From Spirometra erinaceieuropaei (taxonomy: Eukaryota; Platyhelminthes; Cestoda; Diphyllobothriidea; Diphyllobothriidae): DNA of 64,000 bases. Made by a program: the position numbers and the translations under genes. Of this stretch, positions 1 to 11,055 are shown one piece after another. The DNA lies in the NCBI GenBank assembly GCA_902702965.1, contig CACRXP010000168.1, positions 800,682-864,681 of the forward strand, in the 5' to 3' direction. The notes under the pieces are model-generated. The model was not told the origin of the DNA, made no database searches, and was given only the letters and a program-made list of their open reading frames with translations. Position 1 is the first letter of the stretch. The number at the start of each line of letters is the position of its first letter.

Positions 1-760
1 CATGGTAGCAAGCGCAACTGTTTCTCTTATTCAAGATTTGTCAATGCGTCATTGGCCAGAACTTGGTCCGACCGATGCATTACTACTCGTTTTCTAAACG
101 CTTAATAGGCAGCTCTGATTCCCCCACGACCACGCTAAACACCCGTGTCTGAAGAACCCAGAGGCTTATCGCAGGCTTTTTGTAGCCGGGAGACAGATGT
201 CTGGATTATCCGTGTCTCGAACAACCTCACCTGCAACTTTAAACGTGTTAATGAGATTGTACCGACAAAGACAAGGGAGACTCGAATGGCCAGTTCTGGC
301 TTTTTAGTCGTCATCAGCCAGTCATACCCAACCCCATGCGTTGATCACTTGAGATTCGAACCCCCGATCTTTGGCCATGAAGTTTGGCAATCTACCATTG
401 AGCCACGGGCCCGTTATCATGTCGGTTGTGATGGGGATTATCGGTTATGACAGATGGGTTCTCACCCATCAGGTTAGGGAACGTGCTCATTCCAGTGTGT
501 CTTGGGGCTCACATTAGAACCCTCGCAAGCAGTCGCACAACTACTAGTAGTAGATGTCAACGAGATGGTATCGACAAAGATAAGGGAGACCTACGAGTGT
601 CCTAGTCTGAGCCTCAATGCACAATAAAACGAGCACGTTCCGTAACCTGATCGGTGAGCGTCCATCTGTCATAATTTAAACATGTGCACATTTCGGTGCC
701 TGTTTAATAACCCGTCAATTCTCGGCTCTTATTCCTCACCGGTATGTCAGAGAAGTATCT
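1..760. repeat. Older dispersed repeat, copy 1, split by a SINE insertion
   Basis: Bases 1-244 and 675-760 match 1415-1700 in the same order once the insertion at 245-674 is removed. Shared blocks include the run from tttctcttattcaag, the aatggccag...ttggtc block, the agctctga block, gagacagatgtct, and tgtgcacatttcggtgcctg against tgtacatttcagtgtctg. No protein family is recognisable. Confidence 0.55.
245..674 (-). mobile_element. Composite tRNA-derived SINE with 7-base target duplication
   Basis: The 430-base insert is flanked by TTTAAAC at 238-244 and 675-681. On the - strand it carries a Pol III A-box-like TGGCTCAATGGTAGA (391-405) and a B-box-like GGTTCGAATCT (352-362), spaced as in a tRNA. 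Acceptor-stem pairing is absent, so this is a tRNA-derived SINE, not a tRNA gene. A second module with the same tail (CTCCCTT-x-TCTTTGTCG) lies at about 560-612, against 252-300 in the first, suggesting a dimer. An imperfect 44-base inverted repeat (445-488 and 631-674, 39/44 matching) starts with TTATGACAGATGG. Its right arm ends exactly at the insertion boundary. Confidence 0.6.
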
Positions 761-2227
761 GGAACTATTGGATACGTAGTTCCCCGTTACTCAGCCGACC
801 AAAGACACTTTGCCGATAAACCGTCACTGCTTTGTAGGTCACATGAGACAGGTGACTAGTATTAGCACCTGAAGATATTCCAATCAAAAAGGCTGTATAT
901 TTTAAACATTCTAAATCCATTTGCAGAGGAATCACGAGTTGCTTTTCCCTACAGCAAACTCCCATAAGCCGTAGGTAAGTTAGTTCAAGTAACTGTTGGA
1001 TGAGAGTTCAATCTTCGTGTCGGACGATGTCCATTGTGTGCTTGTTGTCGTCAACGGCATCTGAAATATAAGAGTAAATTTGCGATCAGTACACTTTGTA
1101 TAAAGTACTAAAAAGCTTCTGAAATGTGTGGACACAAACATCATAAGAACGTATACACATGGAAAAAAAGTTCAGGAGAGACTGTAAACTTAATGTTCAT
1201 CGTAGGTCTATACAACTTTTGACACTCGCGGGCGACCTGGATTTATTTAATTTTTTCCTTACTTCACTAAAGGATCATTTTTTATCAGTGCCGACTCATA
1301 GTCCTTGTGGCAGTACTGGCTTTCCGCGTGTAGTCGATACGATGACTCTGCCTCTATTGCAGTTTGATCGAGGCCAGTCTCGCTTCATTTAACACTTCTG
1401 TGGTTGTAGAATATGTGGCCGCTGTTTCCCTTATTGAAGATTTGCCACCTGTATGTGGGATGTCAGTTGGTTGTTGGGGGAAATTTTAAACACCTGCAGT
1501 CACAACACAATGGCCAGTGCTTGGTCTGACAGATGCAGCATTTTTCCCTCTCTGAACGTTTGCTAGGTAGCTCTGAGCTCCTTACCGGTTATTGTTTGAG
1601 ACAGATGTCTCGTTAATCCGTGTATCGAACACCCTCATATGAAGGTTCAAAAATTTGTACATTTCAGTGTCTGATAGCTAGTCCGCCAGTTCTTGGGTCT
1701 GGAATGACGGTCTTTAATGTCCGGAGGTCTAGCCCTTTTGAGGATAGTACGCTCGAAAGTCATGTCTTCGTTAAACCCGCTAGAATATTTTATGACGCAT
1801 GCACGATGAACGATAAGATATAGCTGACTGCCGTATGCAACTTTCGCCTTGATGTCACATCTACACTCCGACCTACACTTAATGCAGTCGCACTGCATAA
1901 AACAGAACTTAAGAAAATTTCAGGAAGCACTGTTTTCACCCTATTTTATCTAAACTCTTCCTCTACGCTCCCACTTACTAACTGCTCTTATATTCACTGC
2001 AAACAGCTAATGCCTTCTAGCTTGACAACACTGTCCCCACTGACATGCAATTTGTAAATTTTGCATCGAAGTAAACTGGCTGAGACCACTGGATTGAGCT
2101 GCGTGTTGTGGTCAAACACAGACATCGGATTATTTGTTGACGGGGTCTGCCGAAGAGTTGGATCCTGACGAGCGGCAGAGCGCAAAGTAAGAGTTCGCTA
2201 ATGACCACTCGATGCGACAGGACCCTA
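682..2227. other. Non-coding stretch with second copy of the 1-760 repeat
   Basis: No supported gene. The part at about 1415-1700 is the uninterrupted copy of the repeat described at 1-760. Open frames here are short and lack family features. Confidence 0.5.
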
Positions 2228-3480
2228 TGACCGTCGTTGCCAACGATGTCTACCGTGTGCACCAGAACAGCAGGCACGGTGACTTGCGAGGGGATTAATT
2301 TATAGTGAGAGTAGGCTTGCGCCATATCTACCTCACTCACTCCTGCTCACCCGCCTGAAGTCGGTGTCAAAACGTAGTTAAGAAGGCCGGAGGCGGGAGA
2401 GGGCACTAGTGGCTGACACAGTTGGATCCGCATCTGGGCGTACCACCACACCCCCTGGTTCACAACAAACACTTAACCAGGATTTTAACCAACAATGAAA
2501 ACAGGACAGAAAGAGGCGGGGATGTCACAAGTCACAGGGCAACCATGTACGCGACTTGCATAGCCAACGGTGGCGAAAGCGCATCTTCCATCAGAAACCA
2601 GGCGCCGAAGATCTGCCTGCGCACACCAAGCTGTGAGGGCTATGGTTTACTGAATCATGGCATAGCAGTTGCACACAATCCTTAAAGCCCAGAAGCCTGG
2701 CCCATGGCCTTTCAGATGCCAGGTGACTGGTCAGCTATCGACTCAGAGGGACTACCCATTAAACACACACTCAGATGCGTGAGAGTGCCAAGGGTCACGT
2801 TGAGAAGGAGCCTTTGTGGCCTGACTGTACGCCCATCAGCCCGTTAATCACCACAACACTTAAACAACCGGACAGACTGCGTGGACTAAGTTGAGGCGTC
2901 AGTCGACAGCCCTTCAAGTCACGGCGCTTAGGGCAACATGATGCTCTCAGACTCGGGTCACGCATGCAGCCGAGGATCTAGATTGAGGATGAGCCGAGGA
3001 GTACACTTCCCACTTGCGCGAGAAGTGTCAACTGGGTGCTTGTGTTGTGTGATGATGAGTGACGTTGATGTGTGTTACAGATGTTGATGGGTAAGGTTGT
3101 GAGGGTGCGGTATAGCCAGCAGTTGTCTACGGCAGGTTTTACGTAAATGCGTGTGTGGCTTGAGTGGCGGTGAGTGCATGTGCGGGGCAATGAGCGAAAT
3201 TGAGGCGGATGCAGCTAATGTATGTGGGTGCTACAGGCACTGGTTCTCCAGTCTCTGTATCGTGAATTTGCAAGTGACCGATCAGGCCGATGCGTGAGGT
3301 GAATGCGTGGTCGTAAGAAGGACCGGTTAGGACGGAGTGTGGGGGTGCTGGTGGGGATGGTGGCGAAGTCTTGAGTGACAGTCTTAAAGGAGCGCTCGGA
3401 TCATTCGGCTATATGTGTAAAGATTCGGTTTCTGCATCGGTGTGTCAACAAGAGTGTGTTGCAGAAGTGTGTTTAGTATA
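2228..3480 (-). mobile_element. Retroelement 3' end with relic C2H2-finger tail, copy 1 (- sense)
   Basis: Read on the - strand, about 3400 to 2980 encodes a decayed tail with TSRIGLIGHLQIH, followed by TETGEPVPVAPTY. It resembles the C2H2-like C-terminal tails I associate with helminth non-LTR retroelements. The finger cysteines are missing and stops interrupt the frame. About 2980 to 2420 looks like a 3' untranslated region. The outer 2228-2420 block begins CGTCGTTGCC-x-ACGATGTC and recurs elsewhere in the window. The whole unit matches the reverse complement of about 32850-33960. Boundaries are approximate. Confidence 0.6.
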
Positions 3481-3697
3481 AGCGCTTGGTTAGCACAGAG
3501 CTGACAAGACTGTAGTATTCCAGCACGGCAGACGAACGATCCGAATGCTCCTTCAAGACTGCCATTCAAGGCTTCGCAAATACCGCCAGAGAAATGACCG
3601 AGAGAATTCAAGTTGCTGCGTGCTCGTGGGCAAGAGCGGCAAAAAACTGCGTCAACAGATGCCGAATGAATCCGCGAACCGAGAGCGACATGCAAAG

Positions 3698-4687
3698 TAC
3701 AACAACTGGACTGACCCATTAAATCTCAACAGAAATTCCGAAATGTGCTGCTGTTTCGAAAAGATAAATTAAGTTGGGTTGTAAAGCAATCCTAATGCAG
3801 CATAATCCTATAATAATTCAGTTACCGCAGGACACCGGCTTTCGAAAGAACTTCTCAGTAACTACACCCATAAACCATACTGCGTAAAAATGACTACTTA
3901 ATTAGCACGCATTTTTCCCTTGATTGTCGATGCCCTTAAAGATTAAATTGTATCTCATGGAACACATGCATAAAAATATTCATTCTTTTGTTCATTCCAT
4001 AGAAAATTACCATTTCATTTAATTTAATACTCAAAGGAAGGTATAATTTGTTTATAACACTTTCCCAATTTCCCAATAATTTTGAGCCCAACCTGCCGTT
4101 ACGCGTGTATTCAGGGTTCCCAAACTACAAGCCGTATAATTTCCGCATACGGAAAACCATACAGTTCGCTACGGTACTAAAGGGGGACCATATAGCATTC
4201 ATAAAATTAAGCATTGGATTTGAGCCACAGTTTTAACTTTACAAGTCCCATTGGTAAATGCAAAAACATGACGTTTTATGAAGGGCCATTTCACGGTACT
4301 GAAAATCTCCAAAATAGAAAGTTTCTTAAAACCAAATTACACCCTCTCTTCAAGGGTAAAATTTTAAGAAATAAGTAATTTTCTGCTGGATGTGCAAAGA
4401 AATGAATATCTTTATGCATGTTTTCTATGAAACATAATTAAATCTTTAAGGGCATCGAAAATCAATGAAAAAATGCATGTTATATAAGTAGTCATTTGTA
4501 ACAAATGATGGTTTATCGATGCAGCGAAAAAGTCTATTCGAAAGCCGACGTCCTGGGGTAACTGTAGGATTATAGAATTATGCTGCAGAATGGTTAGTTT
4601 TACAACCCTACTTAATTAATCCCTTCGAAACGGAAACGCATTTCGGAATTTTTTGTTGACATATCATGAATTAGCCCACCGTCTGTA
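3698..4687. mobile_element. Foldback/MITE-like element with ~300-base inverted arms, copy A
   Basis: The left arm (about 3698-4000) is the imperfect reverse complement of the right arm (about 4390-4687). Shared blocks include TTCCGAAATG, a gtttcgaaa block, GCAGCATAAT-x-CTATAAT, CGGCTTTCGAA and CATGCATAAA. The middle is AT-rich without a coding frame. Three other copies occur at 27.0, 52.4 and 62.7 kb. The best-preserved ends (52.4 kb copy) read TACAGTAG...CTACTGTA, so a TA target and a Tc1/mariner-type non-autonomous origin are plausible. Confidence 0.65.
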
Positions 4688-4709
4688 GTACTTAAGAATA
4701 AATCTCATA

Positions 4710-6950
4710 AGCTGCCTGTTCCAACGTCATCCATGATTGACAAACTGGTGCACAACCCGTCGTCAAATGGGTCAGATGGAGGTGTTACGGTACGAAGCTT
4801 CTTTGGACGCGGCTGATGCCAAACCTTTAAGATGATTGCGGCGGCGGAGTCGAGCCTCAACCATATGCAGCGACAGACGAGATGAAGAACCTTATTTGAC
4901 ACTAAGTGCTATCCCTCCTTATGGCTCTTAAGGCTGCGCAACGTGCTTTCCAAGGTCGAGCCGGAAGCACTAAAGGAACTCAGTGCTGATAACAATCTCG
5001 TTATCGTGCTGTATACAAGGGTCGTTTCATGCTCGCATTGGACCTGACAAACTATATTTAGAAAACCAAAAATGTGTTGGAGGATCGTCAGTCCTATGTC
5101 CCACGCGAATCCAACCCCATAAAAACGCTGACCAGCGGAATTAATGCGACATAGTTGGCAATGGAGAACTCAGGTGCAATATCATCGATTCACCAACGCG
5201 TGTTGAGGGCGCAAGAAACCGCTCTGTCTCGATTTTACTGTCTTCCAAAAGTCCACAAGGTCAATCGTATCAATAAAAAACACTCCAGCCCACGCACTGG
5301 CGAAGTGGCTGTTTCAACGTATCAAGTTTCTGACCTACGATTCGGACACCACCGTCAGCTCTTCAACACAATTCTTAGAGAAACTTAAAGGGGTAAATAT
5401 CCTGCCAATTGACGTCATGGTATACTTTGATGTCACGTCCCCTTTTATTTCTATCCCGCAGGATCGGACAGTCGAGACCATCTAACTACTTCTGCGAGAG
5501 AAATGAGATGAAACGCAGAATCACCTTGAACGCCTACATCATCCAGCCCCTAAAGTTCCGTCTCGAGACGTACCTTACGTTCGACGGAACAATTTACGAA
5601 CGGGTAGGGGGCATGCCAATGGGATTGCCTATTTCAGGACTCAAAGACAAGGCGGTCCTACAACGGTTGGAGTCGCCGGTTCTCCAGCGGCACAGACTGA
5701 AGTTCAGGGCTCGATATGTGAATGATACCTTCGTCGTCATCGAACGGGATCAGGGGATAGAATTCAAAAAACACCTTAACGCCGTCTTCCCGGTATTCAG
5801 TTTGCGATGGAGGAGGAGGAAAATAACCAGTTGGCTTTCCTGTATGTCTTCGTATGCCGCAAATATTGCGGTTGCCTAAAAGCCAAAGTGTTCAGGTAAG
5901 CGGCAGCCTTGACAAAAATACTGAATTTCAACAGTAGGCACCCGATCAGTCTGAAGTGCAGTTGCGTAAGGACGCTTTACCGACGCGGTGAGACGCATTG
6001 CAGTTAAATGGAAGACAAGATTGCGAAAATACAATATCTTCGACGGTTTCAGAGAGCCAGTGACTACCAGTGCTTATGCAAATGAAACCAGAGACCAAAT
6101 TCAACCGGCCCTAAATTCTAACGAGCTCTTACATACGTCAGGATAGTCTGGGAAACCGTAGCCTGCCTTCTCACTCCACCTAGATTTGGGGTTTCACACA
6201 GGCAAGAAGCAACCACCAAGTCTTGAGACCGAAAGACCCACTGCTACGGAAGAAAACGTCTGGAGTCGTTTACTGGATCTGGTGCAGTTATAGACAGGGC
6301 AACTATGTCGGAGAAACTGGGAGATTACTCCGTACACGAATAATCTAGGACGCAACAGCAGTGAGGCGAGGAGACACTAGTTGTCAGGTGGCAGTACATT
6401 CCACGGAACCCGGCTATATTTTGAAGTTTCAAGAGGCCGAATTTCTCGCAAGAGGGGACATTCGCGTGTGCTATAAGCTGCTTGATTCATGGTTCTCAGG
6501 CCCGCAATCCATCAATAAGCAAAATGACCCCCCGGCACCATATTCGGAGCTGAGACGTTCTCTGAGCAGGGGAATTAGTTAGATGGGGAGGGCGCGGCCG
6601 GACAATAATCCCAGTGACAGTGAGCCAATTTGCCGAGCAACTGTCACACCAACATCTAACATGGATGATGAAGTCGCGGAGATTAAAGACCCGGACGCGG
6701 ACTGGCAGGCTATCGTCGCCTCGATTACGACTTCAGTGGTGCTTGCGAGAGCTGTTGATTATAGTACGCATGTGGTCCCACGGCAGCCACGTGTAATGTA
6801 TACCGTACTACTTGTGTCATCGTTACCCTTATCTGCAACCGTCTCAAATGATTGGCGCGAGTGAGAATCCGAGACGTCATGATAATATAATTCTTTTTTC
6901 AGTGATCGCATCTTCGTTTTCTGAACTGTTTCCTCAAAGTCGTCTTACTG
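4710..6950 (+). pseudogene. Penelope-like retroelement, RT plus GIY-YIG endonuclease, degenerate
   Basis: The frame must be followed through several frameshifts and stops. In order: an N-terminal part (KLVHNPSSN near 4740, MIAAAESSLN near 4830, EALKELSADNNLVIV near 4965), then the Penelope signature RFYCLPKVHK (about 5235), DVTSPFISIP (about 5430), FDGTIYERVGGMPMGLPISG (about 5580) and RYVNDTFVVIERDQ (about 5712). A GIY-YIG nuclease follows with SGVVYWIWC (about 6260) and NYVGETGRLLRTR (about 6300), then LDSWFSGPQSINK (about 6485) and a tail to about 6870. The 3' untranslated end (gtgatcgcatcttcg) finishes near 6950. Penelope-like elements copy RNA into target-primed DNA using RT and the GIY-YIG nuclease. 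The first catalytic Asp of the YVDD box is Asn here (AAT at 5721-5723), so this copy is dead even apart from frameshifts. Its 5' end abuts foldback copy A. Confidence 0.85.
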
Positions 6951-9900
6951 TTCTGTCCTTTAGGAATCTTTAAAAGTCATGGCTCTGGAAGCTTTTCTTA
7001 TTAAGACATTTGGGAAACGCCGAAGGATGTTTTTAGAAGTTGGATAAGAGCGGGAGCATCCAGTAAAAGGCAGAGAATTATCTTAATTTTGGGAATAACA
7101 ACAGAAGCAGCAAAACCATGACACGAAATCCGGAGCTTTATTATTTCAAGTTTGCGTTCCCAAACTTGTGGCCAATAAAATGCTCACCATCGATGTCTTT
7201 CGACATTAAAGATGGGGGCAGAGGTAACTTTACCTGTTTAAAGGCGATTCTACAAGTTTCCCAGTCCTTTACTGGCAGTGAAGTTTTGTGGCAGAAATTC
7301 AAGGAAAAGAAGCCGCATATTTCTAAAGACTCTCTCTTATCCTCATTTGCTACGTATAGTGCGGAAAATAGTAAGGAAGTGCTTTTTCCAACTTGTTACA
7401 TTCTATTTCGCATGCCGCATGCCTCGTCTCTCCGATAATTTCAGAAGCAAATCAATTTTTATTAAAAACCGACGAAGTATGCAAAGGTGAGTGACTTTAA
7501 AGTGCCGAAAATGTCACAATGTGCAGAGCTGAAATGCTTTTTCAGAAGGCCTGGTTGCACTTGCATTGAACAGATTAAATCAAATTATATATATAAACAA
7601 ATCATGCTAATTGGCTAACAGTGTTAATGAAACTTAAGTCCCTGGTCGATTAAGTGCATTTTACGCCTTGACAGTGGAGATCCTACTAAGCTCTGCGAAA
7701 CGACAGCACCTAGAAAAATCCGTTCCGGTAAGCCCATCTTTCTCTTTAACTCGGCAACCTGGATCTCCCAACCTCGCCAATCTGAGGAGCATAAATAATC
7801 AGTATTAAAAAACCACAATAATCATGAAGAGCAAATCTGATTCATTAAACGACCTGTCGGTTAAATGCTAGAGCTGGCACGTTATCCAGTCAATCAGGAC
7901 TGCTTTTTAGTGTAAGCTTCGCGATGTTGCAACGTATACTTATCAGCTGGCAAACGATATATGTTTATATTATCTGTCAAGATGGAATAACTTCTCCTGG
8001 ATTTTTAGAGTCTTTACTTAGTCATTTTGCCAATCCGTTTTTGAATAGCTCCGGATATCAAACCCACACTAATTGATCGCTTAGTCAGATGTTTCATAAT
8101 TAAGCAGTTGTCCAGTTACTCCGACGGTTGTTATCAGGAACGCTAATTATCGTGTGATAATTACTTGTTAATTTGATTGTTGTACTTACTATGTTCAACC
8201 TATTATGCCCTTAAGCACAGATAAATCCATCAGGAAGATAACCAAATTTTATTTTCCGGATTGCAGGCGCTGACTGCCTAGGCCGTCTTAAAGCGTCCTC
8301 AAAACGTGAAGTACAATTAACTCTTCAAGCCTACCAAAAATCAGTTCTTGTCTGCCGTGGGCGTCAGTGAGTCACCGATGTAGGCGGTCATCCCGTTTGG
8401 ATCGGCTGTCATCTCTTCCGCTTCCTCTTGGGGTTTTCTCACAAGACACCTACACCTTTGCTAATAAATATGTGAGTCACTGAAATGTGATCTCGCGAAA
8501 GTCCTTGGTTTTTCTTTGATAGACACATGCTTAGAGTTTGTGCTTTGTTTAAATTGCAAATGCGCACACTTTTCAGCTTAAGGAGAGATAATTTGCCAAC
8601 TTACGCCTGTTCCATTTCGGACATATTATGCTGTGTCACGAATGTTGCATGGCCGTTTGCAACCATCCTCGTATCTGTTCTTGGATTGTGAGCGACATGA
8701 TGCTTTCTCATATTTTTTTCTAAGGCTTTGTACAATACATACCCTACCTCGTAATAATCAAAAACGGACATTCGCATTTTCAGACGTCTTAAACTTTGAG
8801 CATTTTTCCCACCCCTCCAGCGCCCTTAATTAAATGCCGTTTTCTCATGAAGAAAATATGTCTGAATAATTTTATCGAACAGAGTTCATAAATCTAAGCC
8901 ATAATAGGCGCTCTGGTGTTTTCGGGCAATTTCTTACGCTAGTGTCTGTTATAGACTTCGTTTGCGCATCTGAGCGTGTTTTTGCACTTAAGTATTCTAA
9001 TACACAGGGCATGCCGCACTTGGAATTGTTTTTTTCCCGACGCTAATCAAAGCGACCAGTTTGCTAAATGCACAGGTTATTTTTTAGTGAACTAGTTGTT
9101 TTATCGATGTCTAGAAGTCAGTTTAATGAATTTGCGCGATTTTATGCTCTACAGTGCAGCAATAAAACATTCAGGCAGTGTTTTGTCTAAATGGGCTAGG
9201 TTAGTTTGCCATTTAGAAAACTGTACGGGTGGACACCAAAATGACTATCAATGAATAGTCACCTTCGGTTTTAAACATATAAGACGTTACTTTTTGTGCA
9301 TGCTTACCTCAAAATACGCGTAATTTTGAAATGGATCACGCAGAGCGTTGACAGTTTTAGCAAAATATCTGTATATATATGGCCAATCTGCATAAATTCA
9401 AAGTCATAGGATGGAGCCAAAAAGATGCCAAATTTAGTTGAAATGGCCGTTATATAGAGAGGAAAACATGGTCTTACGTTATCAGTAGAAACATGTCAGT
9501 AAATTATAGAAACGTAAAGGAAACGAAAAAAAGTTTTAAATTCATTTTTTGGCCTCATCGTGCTAAAATATAAAGTACACGGACACTCGTCAGCGAAATG
9601 CTGTATTAAAGCACTTTGTAAAAAGCAACTTACTTGAGAAAGTTGTCTAAGCGATCCAAAGCATATTAGTTGTTGACTTTTGTTATGGACGTTCGTCTTT
9701 TTGAAAATGAGGTTTTATGTATGGGTAAGTCTTCAAGTATGATACAAACGACCATCTACACAAAAAAGAAAGCCTAAAAGCACACTGCATCGGTAAAGTC
9801 CCCGAAAAAAACCAATTTCTTAGGTTTTAATAAGCACACTCCAGAACATGCCTTTATGGGCAGTCGATTAAGGACACTGAATCAATTAGCAATATCGCAA

Positions 9901-10839
9901 GGTCGATCTGAAACGCAGCGTAATTCTAGACAAAATAAAAAGGGAAAGAAATTTCAACTAGGAAACGTTCTCTTTATGTACAAAAATGGTATGTATATAT
10001 CTACGTCAGTTACTTTTTATTCAAATGTTTGGCCTGACAACATGCGCCTTCATGAAAACTTTTATTTCCATGAAGCCCCATTGGTCTGTATCTCAGTCAA
10101 TGCAAAAGCGTAAAATAAATAACGAATTCTCGGAAGCCGTTTTGGAATTCATAAACATAATGTCGGCTGTTAGCAGACCATCATACCTGATATAGAATAA
10201 GTATCAAAGGATTGTTTAGTGTGATCCTCATTTAAACACCACTATTAAACGATAGCCTCCTAATGTCGTAATATGTACTCTGTTTTCTTTCATTAACAAC
10301 GTTTAATACATCTAAAACTGAAGTTTACACAATCACCACCATTTCGGACGTTTTCACAACTTTCCGCTTTTTCAAGAAGATTGGCATTTCTAAACAACGT
10401 AATACTGCCTATAATATTTCCTTTATGTTTTCGAATCCCTCAAGTTGTTATTTCATAATCTAAATATCAGGTTCACGCATTGGCGTTCGTAAATTTCGAT
10501 GATTTTCATCTGTTAGATCTTTTACTGTTTTTGCCTAAAATATTAACCTTAATTTGCGAGACAGAGTCAAGACGCCCGAGCACAAATATGGCAGTTTAAG
10601 ATGGGATTTACGGGAGGTAATTCCCAAAAGAGCCGTAGTTGGTTGGCTGCCGTCTGCTGTATCGTTTTTCAAAGCCTAACGCTCATTCAACCCTCTTCCG
10701 AAATTCCACATGACATCACGACTATTCACCATATCTGCGAGCCATACAAAGGACCGTGCAGCTCTCTTAGTTATCGCCTCAAATACTTACCAAGAGAATA
10801 AACATCGCCTGACTTCTTTGCCTCAATGAACACCACCAC
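6951..10839. other. AT-rich intergenic sequence, no gene recognised
   Basis: No protein family, repeat partner or RNA gene seen. The longest frame (7118-7438, 106 codons) is not recognisable and has no clear splice or promoter context. Confidence 0.45.
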
Positions 10840-11026
10840 NNNNNNNNNNNNNNNNNNNNNNNNNNNNNNNNNNNNNNNNNNNNNNNNNNNNNNNNNNNNN
10901 NNNNNNNNNNNNNNNNNNNNNNNNNNNNNNNNNNNNNNNNNNNNNNNNNNNNNNNNNNNNNNNNNNNNNNNNNNNNNNNNNNNNNNNNNNNNNNNNNNNN
11001 NNNNNNNNNNNNNNNNNNNNNNNNNN
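10840..11026. other. Assembly gap (187 N) inside a CAC/CAT microsatellite
   Basis: Caccaccac runs into the N run and caccaccatcatcaccacc resumes after it, ending near 11055. Apparent frames across the gap are artefacts. Confidence 0.95.
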
Positions 11027-11055
11027 CACCACCATCATCACCACCACCACCACCA

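Noticed and set aside
340..412. Functional tRNA gene on the - strand
   Set aside because: No acceptor-stem complementarity, and it lies inside an insertion with a target duplication.
7118..7438. 106-codon + strand frame
   Set aside because: Plausible amino-acid composition, but nothing recognisable and no linked exon.
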